64,000 nucleotides of DNA from Hymenobacter amundsenii (GTDB lineage: Bacteria > Bacteroidota > Bacteroidia > Cytophagales > Hymenobacteraceae): the NCBI RefSeq assembly GCF_002204745.1, contig NZ_NIRR01000024.1:1-64000 (forward strand), read 5' to 3'. Of this stretch, positions 1-8,775 are shown piece by piece. Made by a program: the position numbers and the translations under genes. The stretch's first letter is position 1. Every line of letters begins with the position of its first letter. Below the pieces are notes generated by a model. The model saw nothing but the letters and a program-made list of their open reading frames with translations, searched no databases and was not told the origin of the DNA.

Positions 1-1
1 C

Positions 2-181
2 GATGCCGTAGCCAGCGAAACTGAAGAGGACTACAACCGCGAAACGGCTCAGCTCAAATCCGACTTCGACGCCAAAGTAGCCTCGGTAGATAAGTACGCA
101 GGGACTTTTTGCTCTATGAAGGAGGGTTTTTACGAGCTGAGAAACATAGATTGCTTCGTGCTGCCCGCAATAGCAGCATAG
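2..181 (+). CDS. 3' end of an unidentified gene (partial)
   Basis: Only the C-terminal end lies in the window. The frame is open from the window edge to a TAG at 179-181, giving 59 residues. The first part is charged and helix-like (DYNRETAQLKSDFDAKV); the last 25 or so residues are richer in Cys and Phe and unlike it, so the true end may have been passed through a frameshift or decay. The family is not recognised. The gene converges on the membrane protein that ends at 199. Confidence 0.35.
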   Translation, partial: DAVASETEEDYNRETAQLKSDFDAKVASVDKYAGTFCSMKEGFYELRNIDCFVLPAIAA

Positions 182-198
182 CGCACTCATTCCCTGTC

Positions 199-1428
199 TC
201 ACCATTGTCCTTCCGCGCCGCCGCCGCCCGATTGGCCGCCGCCGAACTGGAAACCAGGTTCCGGGGCTTGGGGGGCGTGAGCGGTTTGAGCAACAATGAG
301 GGCTTCCAGATTGAGGCCCGGGCGTTCGGTGGCCTCGTCGTCGGAGGCGGCGGTGAGGCCGTGGCGGGGCGTACGCAGGTAGCGTAAGGCCAGCGCCATG
401 AGCGCCACCAGGAACGCCCCGAGCAGTGCACTCGCCAAGGTGGGCGGTAGCACCGAGTGGTAAAACCGCACCGTGTAGCCCGAAAAAGCTAGCGCCGCGA
501 GGCCCGTCAGCAACCAGACGCGGTTGGGCCGGTGCAAACCATAGGCGAGGTAAACCAGCGGAATAACGGCCGTAAGCAGGTAGAACACCAGCGCGAAGGG
601 AAGCTGTTGGGAAATGAGTTCCCCGCTGAGGGCTGCGTTAGCTTCGCGGACCACCAAATAGTTGCCGCCCAAATAGAACGTAGCCAGCGCCAGTGCCTGA
701 AGGGTGAGCAGGCAGGAGCGGTAATACCAATAGTCGGCGCGCTGGCCCAAGCGGCGTACCAGATAGTAGAGCCCCGCGGCGGCCGCCATAACGGCAAAAG
801 GCAACAGCAGCCTGCCGCTACCGAAGCGGAGCAGGATATTGGCTACCAATGCCAGCCCGGTTAGGTAAGCGGTGGCCGCTACTAATGGGTCGGCGTAGCT
901 GACGCTCGCCAGTATCAATAGCCCCAGCACGGGCAACAGCAACAGGGGCAGGTAGGGGGAATTGAGCGTGAGCCAATCTCCTCCGATGGAAGGGCGCCCA
1001 GTCTCCACGAAGCAGAATATGGCGGCGGCCGCCAACCCCAGGCTGATGTAGAGCAGCGCCTGATCGGAGCCAGCACGGTAGGTGCGGCTGGATCGGATGA
1101 TGTTTAAGAGGAGGGAATGTCCCCCCAACGAGGCCAACAGACAGGTGATTCCGAAGACTATTTCCTCGTGATTAGACCCGAAAGACTGATCCTGCCCAGC
1201 AGAGTAAATGAACAAGCCCAGTATACCGGTGGCTGCGAAATAGCCCAGGGCCACCAGCAGAAACAGCAGAATGCGCAGGTAGATAACGGGCCGGTAAAAA
1301 TCGAGCGGGTAGGTTTCGTTGATGGTTTGAAGTTGGGGCTGGCTGATTTGGCCGCGGCGTTGCCAGCGGCGGGCCGCCTGCCGCAAGGCCTCTTGGTGCG
1401 CCCAGGTGGGATTATAGGCCTTAATCAT
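199..1428 (-). CDS. Multi-pass membrane protein with Gly-rich tail (DUF4401-like)
   Basis: A 409-residue protein with a soluble N-terminus of about 45 residues and roughly ten hydrophobic helices, so an inner-membrane protein. The last residues form a glycine-rich tail ending in Trp (GFQFGGGQSGGGGAEGQW), like the tails of TPM-domain (YgcG-type) membrane proteins. Its ATG (1426-1428) overlaps the stop of the upstream DUF2157 gene by eight bases, so the two are probably translationally coupled and may work together. In other bacteria DUF2157 genes often sit beside DUF4401 genes; I use that to suggest the family but cannot confirm it. No catalytic motif is visible. Confidence 0.75.
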   Translation of the reverse strand: MIKAYNPTWAHQEALRQAARRWQRRGQISQPQLQTINETYPLDFYRPVIYLRILLFLLVALGYFAATGILGLFIYSAGQDQSFGSNHEEIVFGITCLLASLGGHSLLLNIIRSSRTYRAGSDQALLYISLGLAAAAIFCFVETGRPSIGGDWLTLNSPYLPLLLLPVLGLLILASVSYADPLVAATAYLTGLALVANILLRFGSGRLLLPFAVMAAAAGLYYLVRRLGQRADYWYYRSCLLTLQALALATFYLGGNYLVVREANAALSGELISQQLPFALVFYLLTAVIPLVYLAYGLHRPNRVWLLTGLAALAFSGYTVRFYHSVLPPTLASALLGAFLVALMALALRYLRTPRHGLTAASDDEATERPGLNLEALIVAQTAHAPQAPEPGFQFGGGQSGGGGAEGQW

Positions 1429-2407
1429 GGGCAGCGGTGCTGGTTAGGCGTTTGAGGTGGGTAAGAAACCAGACGGCTGCCGCCGTGGAGGCCATGAAAT
1501 AGCACAGGGCCGGCTCGAATACGACATCATTGCCTACCAAACTTAACAGGAGAAACAGCCCGTAGGTAAAGGCCACATAGCCGTACGCCGCGCCCAGCAG
1601 CAGAAATATGGCCGCGTGGGTCCGGCGCCCGTACCAGAACAGCCCGGCACTCACGCCCAGAATCAGGAGCACCAGCACGCCGGCTGGCCGCAGCACCTCT
1701 TCGAACATGGCGGCCGTGCTGGCAGCCAGTAGCAGATTGCCGCCCAGCAGCACGTAGGTATAAGCAAAGTGAGCTTTGCGGTGGCGGGTTTCACTCAGCC
1801 AGCCCACAAGCAGTAGCGCTGCCCCCAGCCCAATAGCGGCTCGGCTAACCGACCCGGTCAGAAACTGATTCTCAAACACCGACAGCGGCTGCACCGTGAG
1901 GCCGGCCCAGGCGGCCAGGGCTGTAATGCCCATCGAGAGCACGCCCCGGTGGTCGAGGCGGTAAGCCAGGTAGAAGAACAGCGCCGCCGGCAATATGAGG
2001 GCCAAGCCGTAGCGGGTACCGAAAAGCGTGTATTGAGCCTGCAAGTAGCCTTCCAGGGCCAGAAATAGCAGGCAGCCGAGCAGCAGCAGGTAGTCGGGGA
2101 GCAGGCCGGAGCTGGGTACCTGGGCCCAACTGAAGGGGCGGCGGTGACGGGCGGCGTAGGCAAAGCAGGCGGCCATCAGCAGGGTGATGGTGGCTACCAC
2201 CACGCCGTGGCCGATACGGTCGATATGGTCGTAGAGCAGAAACCCCAGGCCGCCGCTGAGCAGGGTGATGCCCACGTACAGCAGCGTGCGGATTTCGTAG
2301 TGCAGCGAGAACGGGCGGGTTTGCTCGTCGGCCATTATGGTGCTGGCCTGTTCGGGAGTAAGCAGGCCCCGGGTCCGGAGCTCGGCAATAAAAGAAGCCA
2401 CGTGCAT
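1421..2407 (-). CDS. DUF2157-type predicted membrane protein
   Basis: A 328-residue protein. Residues 1-35 form a short soluble helical region (LRTRGLLTPEQASTIMADEQ) typical of the DUF2157 N-terminus, followed by about nine to ten hydrophobic segments, the first being the glycine-rich TLLSGGLGFLLYD. The family is uncharacterised. It is the first gene of a two-gene minus-strand operon with the Gly-tailed membrane protein. Start is the ATG at 2405-2407; the gap to the divergent gene at 2565 is short, so both promoters must lie in 2408-2564. Confidence 0.8.
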   Translation of the reverse strand: MHVASFIAELRTRGLLTPEQASTIMADEQTRPFSLHYEIRTLLYVGITLLSGGLGFLLYDHIDRIGHGVVVATITLLMAACFAYAARHRRPFSWAQVPSSGLLPDYLLLLGCLLFLALEGYLQAQYTLFGTRYGLALILPAALFFYLAYRLDHRGVLSMGITALAAWAGLTVQPLSVFENQFLTGSVSRAAIGLGAALLLVGWLSETRHRKAHFAYTYVLLGGNLLLAASTAAMFEEVLRPAGVLVLLILGVSAGLFWYGRRTHAAIFLLLGAAYGYVAFTYGLFLLLSLVGNDVVFEPALCYFMASTAAAVWFLTHLKRLTSTAAHD

Positions 2408-2564
2408 AGAACAGACCAGGAGGTTACAAGCCTAAACATAGCAACTCCCCGGCACTGTTGGGCCAGCTATACGCGGCAGAGCGAATATTTAAAAACCGAA
2501 TCATAATTTGGCCGGGCCGCGTAAGGCTAGCGCGTACTCCCGTCTTCTTTTTCCTTGTTTCTCC

Positions 2565-3221
2565 ATGGCTGACATCAATATTCAACGCAAAAAAAATACT
2601 CCCAGCCCCTGGCTGCTGCTGCTGCTTGTGCTGGCCATTGTGGGCGTAGGGGCCTGGTTTCTGTTCAAGGCCGAAATCAATGCTTCCCGCGACCTGCCGC
2701 CGCCACCCCCGCCCGCCAGCACGCCCGCTGCACCCGACAGCCTGATCGGCGCCGAAACTGGGCCCCGCCCCGACAATAATGCTGTGAACGAGTTGGCCAC
2801 GTCGGCCCCCGTAACGCCCGAGGTGCTGGCGGCCTTCGCGACTAGCGATGCGGGTCGCCCTGGCTATGCCACCGAAGGCCTGCGCCTGCTGACTTCGGCC
2901 CTAGTGAGCTTGGCCGACCGCGATGACCTGCGCACCCCGGAGGTCCAGACCCGCCGCGACGATCTGACCAGCGCCACCAGCCGCCTCGACGAGCCCGCTG
3001 CCCGCCTGCGCCCCGGTCTGGTAGCAGCGGCCAGCCTGATCGAAACCATGCAGCAGCAAGGCTACCCCGAGTTAGAGGCCGAAGTCCAACGCCTCAACAG
3101 CCAGGCCGGGGACCTGACCGGCCAGACGGCTACGGCCGAGCAGCAGCAGGCCCTGCGCGCGTATTTCGGCCGGGCTGCCGCGCTAGTACGTGCCCTCAAT
3201 ACGCCTCCAGCAGTCCGGTAA
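2565..3221 (+). CDS. Membrane-anchored periplasmic protein, unknown function
   Basis: Start taken at the ATG at 2565 (MADINIQRKK), because an upstream extension from 2508 adds only unpromising residues. The 218-residue product has one transmembrane helix at about residues 15-34 (PWLLLLLVLAIVGVGAWFLF), then a Pro-rich linker (DLPPPPPPAS) and a mostly helical Ala/Arg/Gln-rich domain. The topology is N-in with the bulk in the periplasm. No family recognised. It is followed after 63 bases by the PRC-barrel gene on the same strand, so the two probably form an operon. Confidence 0.75.
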   Translation: MADINIQRKKNTPSPWLLLLLVLAIVGVGAWFLFKAEINASRDLPPPPPPASTPAAPDSLIGAETGPRPDNNAVNELATSAPVTPEVLAAFATSDAGRPGYATEGLRLLTSALVSLADRDDLRTPEVQTRRDDLTSATSRLDEPAARLRPGLVAAASLIETMQQQGYPELEAEVQRLNSQAGDLTGQTATAEQQQALRAYFGRAAALVRALNTPPAVR

Positions 3222-3284
3222 GGCCAACTCAACTAGTTTCTTTTTACCTGCACGCAAGCGTCCGCCCGGTGACGCATCACTCTT

Positions 3285-3767
3285 ATGGAATCCACTCCCG
3301 ACATTCCTTCCGGCCAGGGCCTGCACCTGCGCCGCCTGCGCGACCTCACTGAGTTTGAGGTGGCCGACGACAATCCCGATATCCGGGGCTGGGCCGTGCG
3401 TGGGGCCGATGGCCGCCAGTTCGGCCAAATATATGAGCTGATCGTGGACGTGGACGCTCTCAAAGTGCGCTACCTCGACGTGCTGCTCGACGATAGTCTG
3501 GGCGCTGATGAGCGTACCAACCATATCCTGCTGCCCATCGGCGTGGCTGCCCTCGACGAGGAGGCCGACAACGTGTTCGTGCCCTCGCTCACCTACGAGT
3601 CGGTGCCGGAATACCCGCCCTACACCGAAATCCAGATCACCCGCGCCTACGAGCAAGCCATGCTGCAGGCCCTGCGTTTACCGCTGCCCGCCAGCTCGGA
3701 GCCCGATTTCTACGACCAACCTAGTTACGACGGAACCACCTTCTACCAGCGCCGGCGGCTGAAATAG
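3285..3767 (+). CDS. PRC-barrel domain protein
   Basis: A 160-residue cytosolic protein. Residues about 15-85 fit a PRC-barrel: a beta-strand pair with DIRGWAVRGADGRQFGQIYE followed by a strand ending in RYLDVLLDD. This fold occurs in the photosynthetic reaction centre H subunit and RimM and in many stress-associated proteins of unknown role. The C-terminal part is Tyr/Pro-rich with no motif. It ends before the long palindrome at 3786-3908, which separates it from the convergent hemH gene. Confidence 0.8.
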   Translation: MESTPDIPSGQGLHLRRLRDLTEFEVADDNPDIRGWAVRGADGRQFGQIYELIVDVDALKVRYLDVLLDDSLGADERTNHILLPIGVAALDEEADNVFVPSLTYESVPEYPPYTEIQITRAYEQAMLQALRLPLPASSEPDFYDQPSYDGTTFYQRRRLK

Positions 3768-3785
3768 AAGGGTTAAAACCAGCAC

Positions 3786-3908
3786 GTCATTCTGAGCGAA
3801 GGCGGAGCCGTAGTCGAAGAATCTCGCGTGCAATAGTAATCCTGACGTTAGGAATTATTACTGCACGCGAGATTCTTCGACTACGGCTCCGCCTTCGCTC
3901 AGAATGAC
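3786..3908. repeat. Long palindrome, GTCATTCTGAGCG family (copy 1)
   Basis: Two perfect 47-bp arms, 3786-3832 and 3862-3908, around a 29-base loop whose AT-rich sides are also partly complementary. Outer ends read GTCATTCTGAGCGAAGG. It lies between the convergent stops of the PRC-barrel gene and hemH. The right arm is followed by TTTTTT (3909-3914), so it could end transcription on the plus strand. Related copies are at 6101, 18075, 34216, 39628 and 59877. Confidence 0.9.
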
Positions 3909-3937
3909 TTTTTTATACTGGCAACTGAACCAGCAGA

Positions 3938-4972
3938 CTAATTTCGGCGGAGCATGCCGGCCACGGCTTCCACCCACATCGGGTTCGAGTTGAGGCTGGG
4001 CACGAGCTGCCAGTGCTGGCCGCCGGCTTCTTCGAACAGCTCCTTGAACTCCTCACCCACTTCGATGGTGGTTTCCAGGCAATCGGCTACGAAGGCCGGG
4101 CTGAAGGCCAGCACGCTGTTGATACCTTTGGCCGGATACTCCTTGATAACCTCGTCGGTATAGGGCTGTAGCCACGGGTCGCGGAGGCGGCTTTGCAGGC
4201 GGCTCTGGAAGGTAGTGGTGTACTGCTCGGGTGTCAGGCCCAACGCCTTGCCCAGTTGGCGCGACGTTTCGAAGCACTGTGCCCGGTAGCAGTAGCGGTT
4301 GTTTTTGTTGTAGCTGGCGCAGCAGCTACCCAGCTTGCAGTGGCCGTTGTGGCTGCCTTTCAGCACGTGCCGCTCGGGAATACCGTGGTAGCTGAATACC
4401 ACGTGGTCGTAATCGTGCTTGGCCATTTCGGCCTTGCCCAGTGCGGCGAAAGTTTCGATGAAGCCCGGCTCCTCCACGAAGTTGCTGATGAAGCTAATGT
4501 TAGGCACAATCCACCATTTGCTCACAATATTCATCACCTTCTCCTGCACCGAGCCGGTGCTGGCCGAAGCGTACTGCGGAAACAACGGCAGCACAATAAT
4601 CCGGCTGACGGCCGCGTCGCGTAGCTCCTGCAGGGCGCTTTCGATGCTCGGGTTCTGGTAGCGCATCCCGAAGGCCACTAGGTAATCAGCCCCCAACTCC
4701 TGTTGCACTTTCTCCTTCAAATCGAGGCCGTGGAAGAGTAGGGGGGAGCCACGCTCCGTCCAGAGCTGCTGGTAGATTTTGGCCGATTTGGGGGCCCGTA
4801 GCGGAACCACCAGCCCCCGGAACAGCGGGTAGCGAATGGCCGCCGGCATATCGACCACCCGGGCATCGGTCAGGAATTCGTTGAGGTAGCGCCGTACGTC
4901 GGGCGTCTGGGGCGAGTCGGGCGTGCCGAGGTTGACGAGTAGCACGCCAATGCGGCCTTGGGAAGCGGACAT
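3938..4972 (-). CDS. hemH: Ferrochelatase
   Basis: A 344-residue enzyme that inserts ferrous iron into protoporphyrin IX, the last step of the classical haem pathway. The N-terminal GVLLVNLGTPDSP is the family signature. The active-site segment FSYHGIPERH (about residues 193-202) holds the catalytic His. A Cys cluster (CKLGSCC and CYRAQC) follows. The length is normal. It is divergent from era; the 211-bp gap holds an inverted repeat of the AGCT-rich family. The haem link to the cytochrome b5-like gene at 9986 is thematic only. Confidence 0.96.
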   Translation of the reverse strand: MSASQGRIGVLLVNLGTPDSPQTPDVRRYLNEFLTDARVVDMPAAIRYPLFRGLVVPLRAPKSAKIYQQLWTERGSPLLFHGLDLKEKVQQELGADYLVAFGMRYQNPSIESALQELRDAAVSRIIVLPLFPQYASASTGSVQEKVMNIVSKWWIVPNISFISNFVEEPGFIETFAALGKAEMAKHDYDHVVFSYHGIPERHVLKGSHNGHCKLGSCCASYNKNNRYCYRAQCFETSRQLGKALGLTPEQYTTTFQSRLQSRLRDPWLQPYTDEVIKEYPAKGINSVLAFSPAFVADCLETTIEVGEEFKELFEEAGGQHWQLVPSLNSNPMWVEAVAGMLRRN

Positions 4973-4978
4973 ATATTT

Positions 4979-5147
4979 TTGAGCTATTAGCTGACAGCTG
5001 TTGGCTGGTAGCTTTTTTCGGTAGAGCTGCCAATACTGCTGGTCAGCGGCAGTTGACTGGCTATGTAACCGTAAAGTTGGCCGGTTATCCTTAATTCAGC
5101 CGTAAAAAAAGCTAACACCTAACAGCCAATAGCTAACGGCTCAAAAT
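4979..5147. repeat. Inverted repeat of AGCTGTTAGCT-type modules (hemH-era gap)
   Basis: Left arm about 4979-5018 contains GAGCTATTAGCTGACAGCTG and ends in TTTTTT; right arm about 5103-5147 contains its imperfect complement (AGCCAATAGCTAACGGCTC) after an A-run. The arms flank about 85 bases. Both are built from a short AGCT-centred word, also seen at 8776-9032, 21803-21833 and 26212-26314. The element sits in a divergent promoter region. Confidence 0.7.
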
Positions 5148-5152
5148 AGCCG

Positions 5153-5160
5153 TACCTTTG
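5153..5160 (+). promoter_or_regulatory. Candidate -7 element of era promoter (TACCTTTG)
   Basis: TACCTTTG matches the Bacteroidota -7 consensus TAnnTTTG and lies 23 bases before the era ATG. No clear TTTG is found 19 bases upstream, so the -33 half is weak or absent. It overlaps the edge of the inverted repeat. Confidence 0.45.
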
Positions 5161-5183
5161 CAGCCCAAATTTCAGCTGCTGAA

Positions 5184-6092
5184 ATGACTACCGACCTCCC
5201 TGAACCTACTCCGCACCGCGCGGGCTTCGTGAGCATCATTGGCAAGCCCAACGTGGGCAAGTCCACGCTCATGAACGCCTTAATGGGTGAGCGGCTCAGC
5301 ATCGTCACGAGCAAGGCCCAGACCACCCGCCACCGCATTCTGGGCATCCTCAACGGCGACGACTTCCAACTCATATACTCCGACACGCCCGGCATCATCC
5401 AGCCCAAATACGAGCTGCACAATGCCATGATGTCGTTCGTGTACTCCTCGCTCGAAGACGCCGATGTGGTGCTGTTCGTGACCGATATCTACGAAAAGCA
5501 CGACGAGGAGCCCGTAGTGGAGCGCCTGCGCAAGATGGTGGATACGCCCATTCTGCTGCTGGTCAACAAAATCGACCAGGCCGACCAAGCCGAGGTGGAA
5601 GCCAAAGTAGAGTACTGGCGCGAGCACCTGCCCAACGCGGCCCGGGTGCTGCCTATTTCGGCCCTCGAAAAGTTCGGGACCGGCGAACTGCTCGACCTGG
5701 TGCTGGCCTATCTGCCCGTGCACCCGCCCTACTACCCCAAAGACGAACTGACCGACAAGCCCGAGCGTTTTTTCGCGGCCGAGATGATTCGGGAGAAAAT
5801 CTTCAAGCTCTACAAAAAAGAAGTGCCCTATAGCTGCGAAGTGGGCATTGAGGAGTTCAAAGAAGACGAAACCATCATTCGGATGCGGGCCGTGATTTAC
5901 GTGGAGCGCAACAGCCAGAAAGGCATCATCATCGGCCAGCAGGGCGCCGCCCTCAAGAAGGTAGGCACTTGGGCCCGCGAGGAAATGGAGAAGTTCTTCC
6001 AGAAAAAGGTCTTCCTCGAAATCTACGTCAAGGTCAACGAGAACTGGCGCACCGACCCTAAGGCGTTGAACCGCTTTGGGTACAGTCAGTAA
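5184..6092 (+). CDS. era: GTPase Era
   Basis: A 302-residue GTPase needed for maturation of 16S rRNA and the 30S subunit. G1 is GKPNVGKST (residues 20-28), G3 is SDTPG (about 72), G4 is NKID (about 130). A type II KH domain follows (about 205-295) with the GQQGAALKKVG loop, which in the family binds the 3' end of 16S rRNA near the anti-Shine-Dalgarno. Start is the ATG after a TACCTTTG motif. The palindrome at 6101 begins eight bases after the stop, and the next gene encodes another ribosome-assembly GTPase, Der. Confidence 0.97.
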   Translation: MTTDLPEPTPHRAGFVSIIGKPNVGKSTLMNALMGERLSIVTSKAQTTRHRILGILNGDDFQLIYSDTPGIIQPKYELHNAMMSFVYSSLEDADVVLFVTDIYEKHDEEPVVERLRKMVDTPILLLVNKIDQADQAEVEAKVEYWREHLPNAARVLPISALEKFGTGELLDLVLAYLPVHPPYYPKDELTDKPERFFAAEMIREKIFKLYKKEVPYSCEVGIEEFKEDETIIRMRAVIYVERNSQKGIIIGQQGAALKKVGTWAREEMEKFFQKKVFLEIYVKVNENWRTDPKALNRFGYSQ

Positions 6093-6100
6093 AGTGAAAA

Positions 6101-6216
6101 GGAACGTCATGCTGAGCGAAGCCGAAGCATCTCTACTGAAGTGCTAATTCTGATAATTGAGTTAGCACTGCAACGAAGCAGTAGAGATGCTTCGGCTTCG
6201 CTCAGCATGACGTTCC
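6101..6216. repeat. Long palindrome, GTCATGCTGAGCG family (copy 2)
   Basis: Two perfect 37-bp arms (6101-6137 and 6180-6216). Outer word GGAACGTCATGCTGAGCG, inner word GAAGCATCTCTACT. The loop contains a second small palindrome, GTGCTAA (6141-6147) with TTAGCAC (6162-6168). It separates era and der, which run in the same direction, so it may reduce read-through between them. Confidence 0.9.
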
Positions 6217-6311
6217 AACCAAAAACAGCAACAAAATCCGACCACTCACAACTCACTTAACTACTCCGGGCACTGCCGAATTTGGTCGGGCCGGCGGCTG
6301 GAGTCAGACAT

Positions 6312-7633
6312 ATGAAGAACACCATTGCCATTGTCGGGCGCCCCAATGTGGGCAAATCGACCCTTTTTAACCGCCTCGTCGGCGAGCGTAAAGCCATCAT
6401 GGACGACGAGAGCGGTGTAACCCGCGACCGGCACTACGGCTACGGCGACTGGATCGGGAAGTACTACACCGTGATTGACACCGGAGGCTACGTGCACAAC
6501 TCCGACGATATCTTCGAAGGCGAAATCAACAAGCAGGTGAAGCTGGCCATCGATGAGGCCGACGTCGTGCTGTTCATGGTCGATACCATTGCCGGGGTAC
6601 ATAGCCTCGACGAGGAATTCGCCAGCGTGCTGCGCCGCTACCAGGGCAAAAAGCCCATCTACATCGTCGCCAACAAAGCCGACACCAATAACCGTATTCA
6701 CGCGGCCGGCGAATTCTACGCTTTGGGCGTGGGCGACGGCGAAATCTACCCGATTTCTTCGGCCAGTGGCTCGGGCACCGGCGATTTGCTCGATGCCGTG
6801 GTCAGCCACTTCGAGGACGAAGGCGTGGAAGAGCCCGATCTGGGCATTCCTAAGATTGCCATCGTGGGCCGGCCAACGTAGGCAAGTCGTCGTTCGTGAA
6901 CCTGTTGCTGGGTACCGACCGCAGCATCGTGACCGATGTGGCCGGCACGACCCGCGACTCGATTCAGGCCCGCTACAACGCTTTCGGCAACGAGTTCATG
7001 CTGGTGGATACGGCCGGTCTGCGCCGCAAAACCAAAGTCCACGAAGACGTGGAGTTCTACTCGGTGCTCCGCTCGCTGCGGGCCCTGGAAGAAGCCGACG
7101 TGTGCGTGGTGATGCTGGATGCCACCCGGGGCATCGAGTCGCAGGACGTGAACATCATCGGCCTGGCCGACAAGAACCGCAAGGGCATCGTGATTCTGGT
7201 GAACAAGTGGGACCTGATCGAGAACAAGGAAACCAACACAGCCAAGGAGTTCGAAGCCAAAATCATGGAAAAGATTGCGCCTATCGCGTATCCGCCCGTA
7301 ATTTTTACTTCGGTGCTTACCAAGCAGCGCGTGCACAAGGCTATCGAAACGGCTATTGAGGTGTATAACAACAAGCGCCGCAAAATCCCAACTTCGGAGC
7401 TGAATGAGGTGATGCTGAAGGAAATCGAGAAGTACCCGCCGCCCATCCAAAAGGGCAAAATGGTACGCATCAAGTACGCTACCCAGCTACCAACGCACAA
7501 TCCGGTGTTCGCTTTCTTCTGCAACCTGCCCCAGTACGTAAAGGAGAGCTACACGCGCTACCTCGAAAACCGCATGCGCGAGCATTTCGACTTCACCGGC
7601 GTGCCCATCGGCATCGTGTTCCGCAAGAAATAA
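6312..7633 (+). CDS. der: GTPase Der (EngA), interrupted by a one-base frameshift
   Basis: Der is an essential tandem GTPase of 50S subunit assembly. The N-terminal G domain starts at the ATG at 6312 (MKNTIAIVGRPNVGKSTLF). The frame breaks at 6873-6874: the second Walker A should read IVGRPNVGKSSFVN, but GGCCGGCCAACG lacks one C (expected CCC AAC), giving GRPT and stop. From there the plus-2 frame continues perfectly through the second G domain (TTRDSI, DTAGLRRK, NKWD) and the KH-like C-terminus to 7633. Restored length is 440 residues, normal for the family. Because the gene is essential and the rest is intact, a sequencing or consensus error is more likely than a true mutation. Confidence 0.93.
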
Positions 7634-7651
7634 TCCGATTAGAAAAGTTAC

Positions 7652-7677
7652 TCAGCATCGGCTGAAGTGCTTTTTTA
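7652..7677 (+). terminator. Probable terminator after der
   Basis: Small hairpin TCAGC...GCTGA followed closely by TTTTTT, starting about 20 bases past the der stop. The stem is short, so confidence is moderate. Confidence 0.45.
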
Positions 7678-7830
7678 GCCAGGGATGAAAAAAAGATGAG
7701 TTTTTTCTCACTGTCCGGGTTACCTCTCCGCTTTTTAGGTATAAAGCCCCAAATCAGCCGATAGTTCTTCGGAACCGGTGGTCTGGTTTATCAAAAACGA
7801 CTTTCCAATTTCCTCAACAACCCCCCCATC

Positions 7831-8070
7831 ATGAAAAAAGTACTGTTCCTCGCCCTGGCCGCTGTTTCTTTCTCGTTCGCTTCGTGCGACAGCAAGACTG
7901 AAGATGCAGTAGAAAACTCTGCTGACAACGTAGAAGAGGCCGGCGAAATGAAGGCTGACGCTATGGAAGAGAAGGCTGACATGGTTCGTGACTCGGCCGA
8001 TGCTAAAGCTGACGCTATGGAGAACTCGGCTGATGCCATGGATGCTCCTGCTACCACGCCTGCTCAGTAA
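7831..8070 (+). CDS. Small repetitive lipoprotein
   Basis: A 79-residue precursor with a clear lipoprotein signal peptide: KK, a hydrophobic stretch, then SFASC with the lipobox Cys at residue 19. The mature part is acidic, helical and almost free of aromatics, built from near-repeats around KADAME and SAD (for example MKADAMEEKAD and AKADAMENSAD). This pattern suggests an amphipathic helix or coiled coil at the membrane surface. Function unknown. It stands alone with a strong terminator behind it, so it is probably transcribed as a short abundant mRNA. Confidence 0.8.
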   Translation: MKKVLFLALAAVSFSFASCDSKTEDAVENSADNVEEAGEMKADAMEEKADMVRDSADAKADAMENSADAMDAPATTPAQ

Positions 8071-8097
8071 TTACTGAAGTATCCTTCACCGGATACA

Positions 8098-8136
8098 AAA
8101 AAAGAGGCCTCCCGCTTGCGGGAGGCCTCTTTTTTG
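8098..8136. terminator. Strong bidirectional terminator
   Basis: Perfect 13-bp stem GAGGCCTCCCGC/GCGGGAGGCCTC with an A-run before it and TTTTTT after it. It serves the small lipoprotein gene on plus and can serve the convergent minus-strand gene ending at 8202. Confidence 0.9.
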
Positions 8137-8201
8137 CGTTTATCGATAACTGGTTGCCCGTGCTAACTGAGTGTAAAGCAGAGGAACCGGACGCTTTGCA
8201 C

Positions 8202-8768
8202 TTACCCCAGCCGCCGTTGCAATAGCCCATCGACAACCTCGAACAGCTTGCCGGGTGCGTAGGTCCGCCAGGGCAGCTCGTCGAGCTGGCCGCCGAAGTT
8301 GAGGTAGGAGTCGATGTTGTACTGGCGCATTTCGCGGCTCACATGCTCCTGGAAGTTCACGGCGGCAATCCAGCCGTCTTCCACGTCCTCGAACCACTCC
8401 TCGTAGTAGTCATCTTCGGAGCCATGGAAGTTGAATACGTTTTCGCCAATGAGGATGAATTTGCGGATTCCCTCGTGCGTCATCAGGTCGATGATATTGC
8501 GCTTGAGCTGCATCACATCGTTCTCAATGGCGTCGTTCCACTCCCCAATAAACTCAATGATGGCCGCGCCCAACTCGTAATCGACGAACAGGATTTTCAG
8601 AAACAGCGTCTCCGAGCCCAGGCTGTCCCACTGCGGATGGATGTAGTAGCCGTAGATGGTATTGACGTAGGAATCGAGGCTATTTTCAGCCTCGTGCAGG
8701 GGCGAAATTGGGTCTTCGGAGGCCGAGTACTGGTCGACCCAGGCATAGTGCGGCTCAATGGTGTGCAT
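8202..8768 (-). CDS. Conserved hypothetical protein (188 aa)
   Basis: An acidic, soluble 188-residue protein with no signal peptide or membrane helix. It has a run of acidic and aromatic residues in the middle (EDDYYEEWFEDVEDGW) and a C-terminal GQLDELPWRTYAPGKLFEVV segment. The composition and ATG start look like a genuine gene, probably conserved in Cytophagales, but I do not recognise the family. It is a single gene between a strong terminator and an AGCT-type repeat arm. Confidence 0.7.
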   Translation of the reverse strand: MHTIEPHYAWVDQYSASEDPISPLHEAENSLDSYVNTIYGYYIHPQWDSLGSETLFLKILFVDYELGAAIIEFIGEWNDAIENDVMQLKRNIIDLMTHEGIRKFILIGENVFNFHGSEDDYYEEWFEDVEDGWIAAVNFQEHVSREMRQYNIDSYLNFGGQLDELPWRTYAPGKLFEVVDGLLQRRLG

Positions 8769-8775
8769 AGGTAAT

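Noticed and set aside
5280..6110. A 276-codon minus-strand frame over era, and similar frames over gdh, fadE, recG and uvrA
   Set aside because: The sense genes are conserved along their full length; the antisense translations are His/Gln/Leu-rich shadows.
6282..6881. der as two separate genes with a single G domain each
   Set aside because: The break falls inside a perfect Walker A motif and one added C restores the classical two-domain protein.
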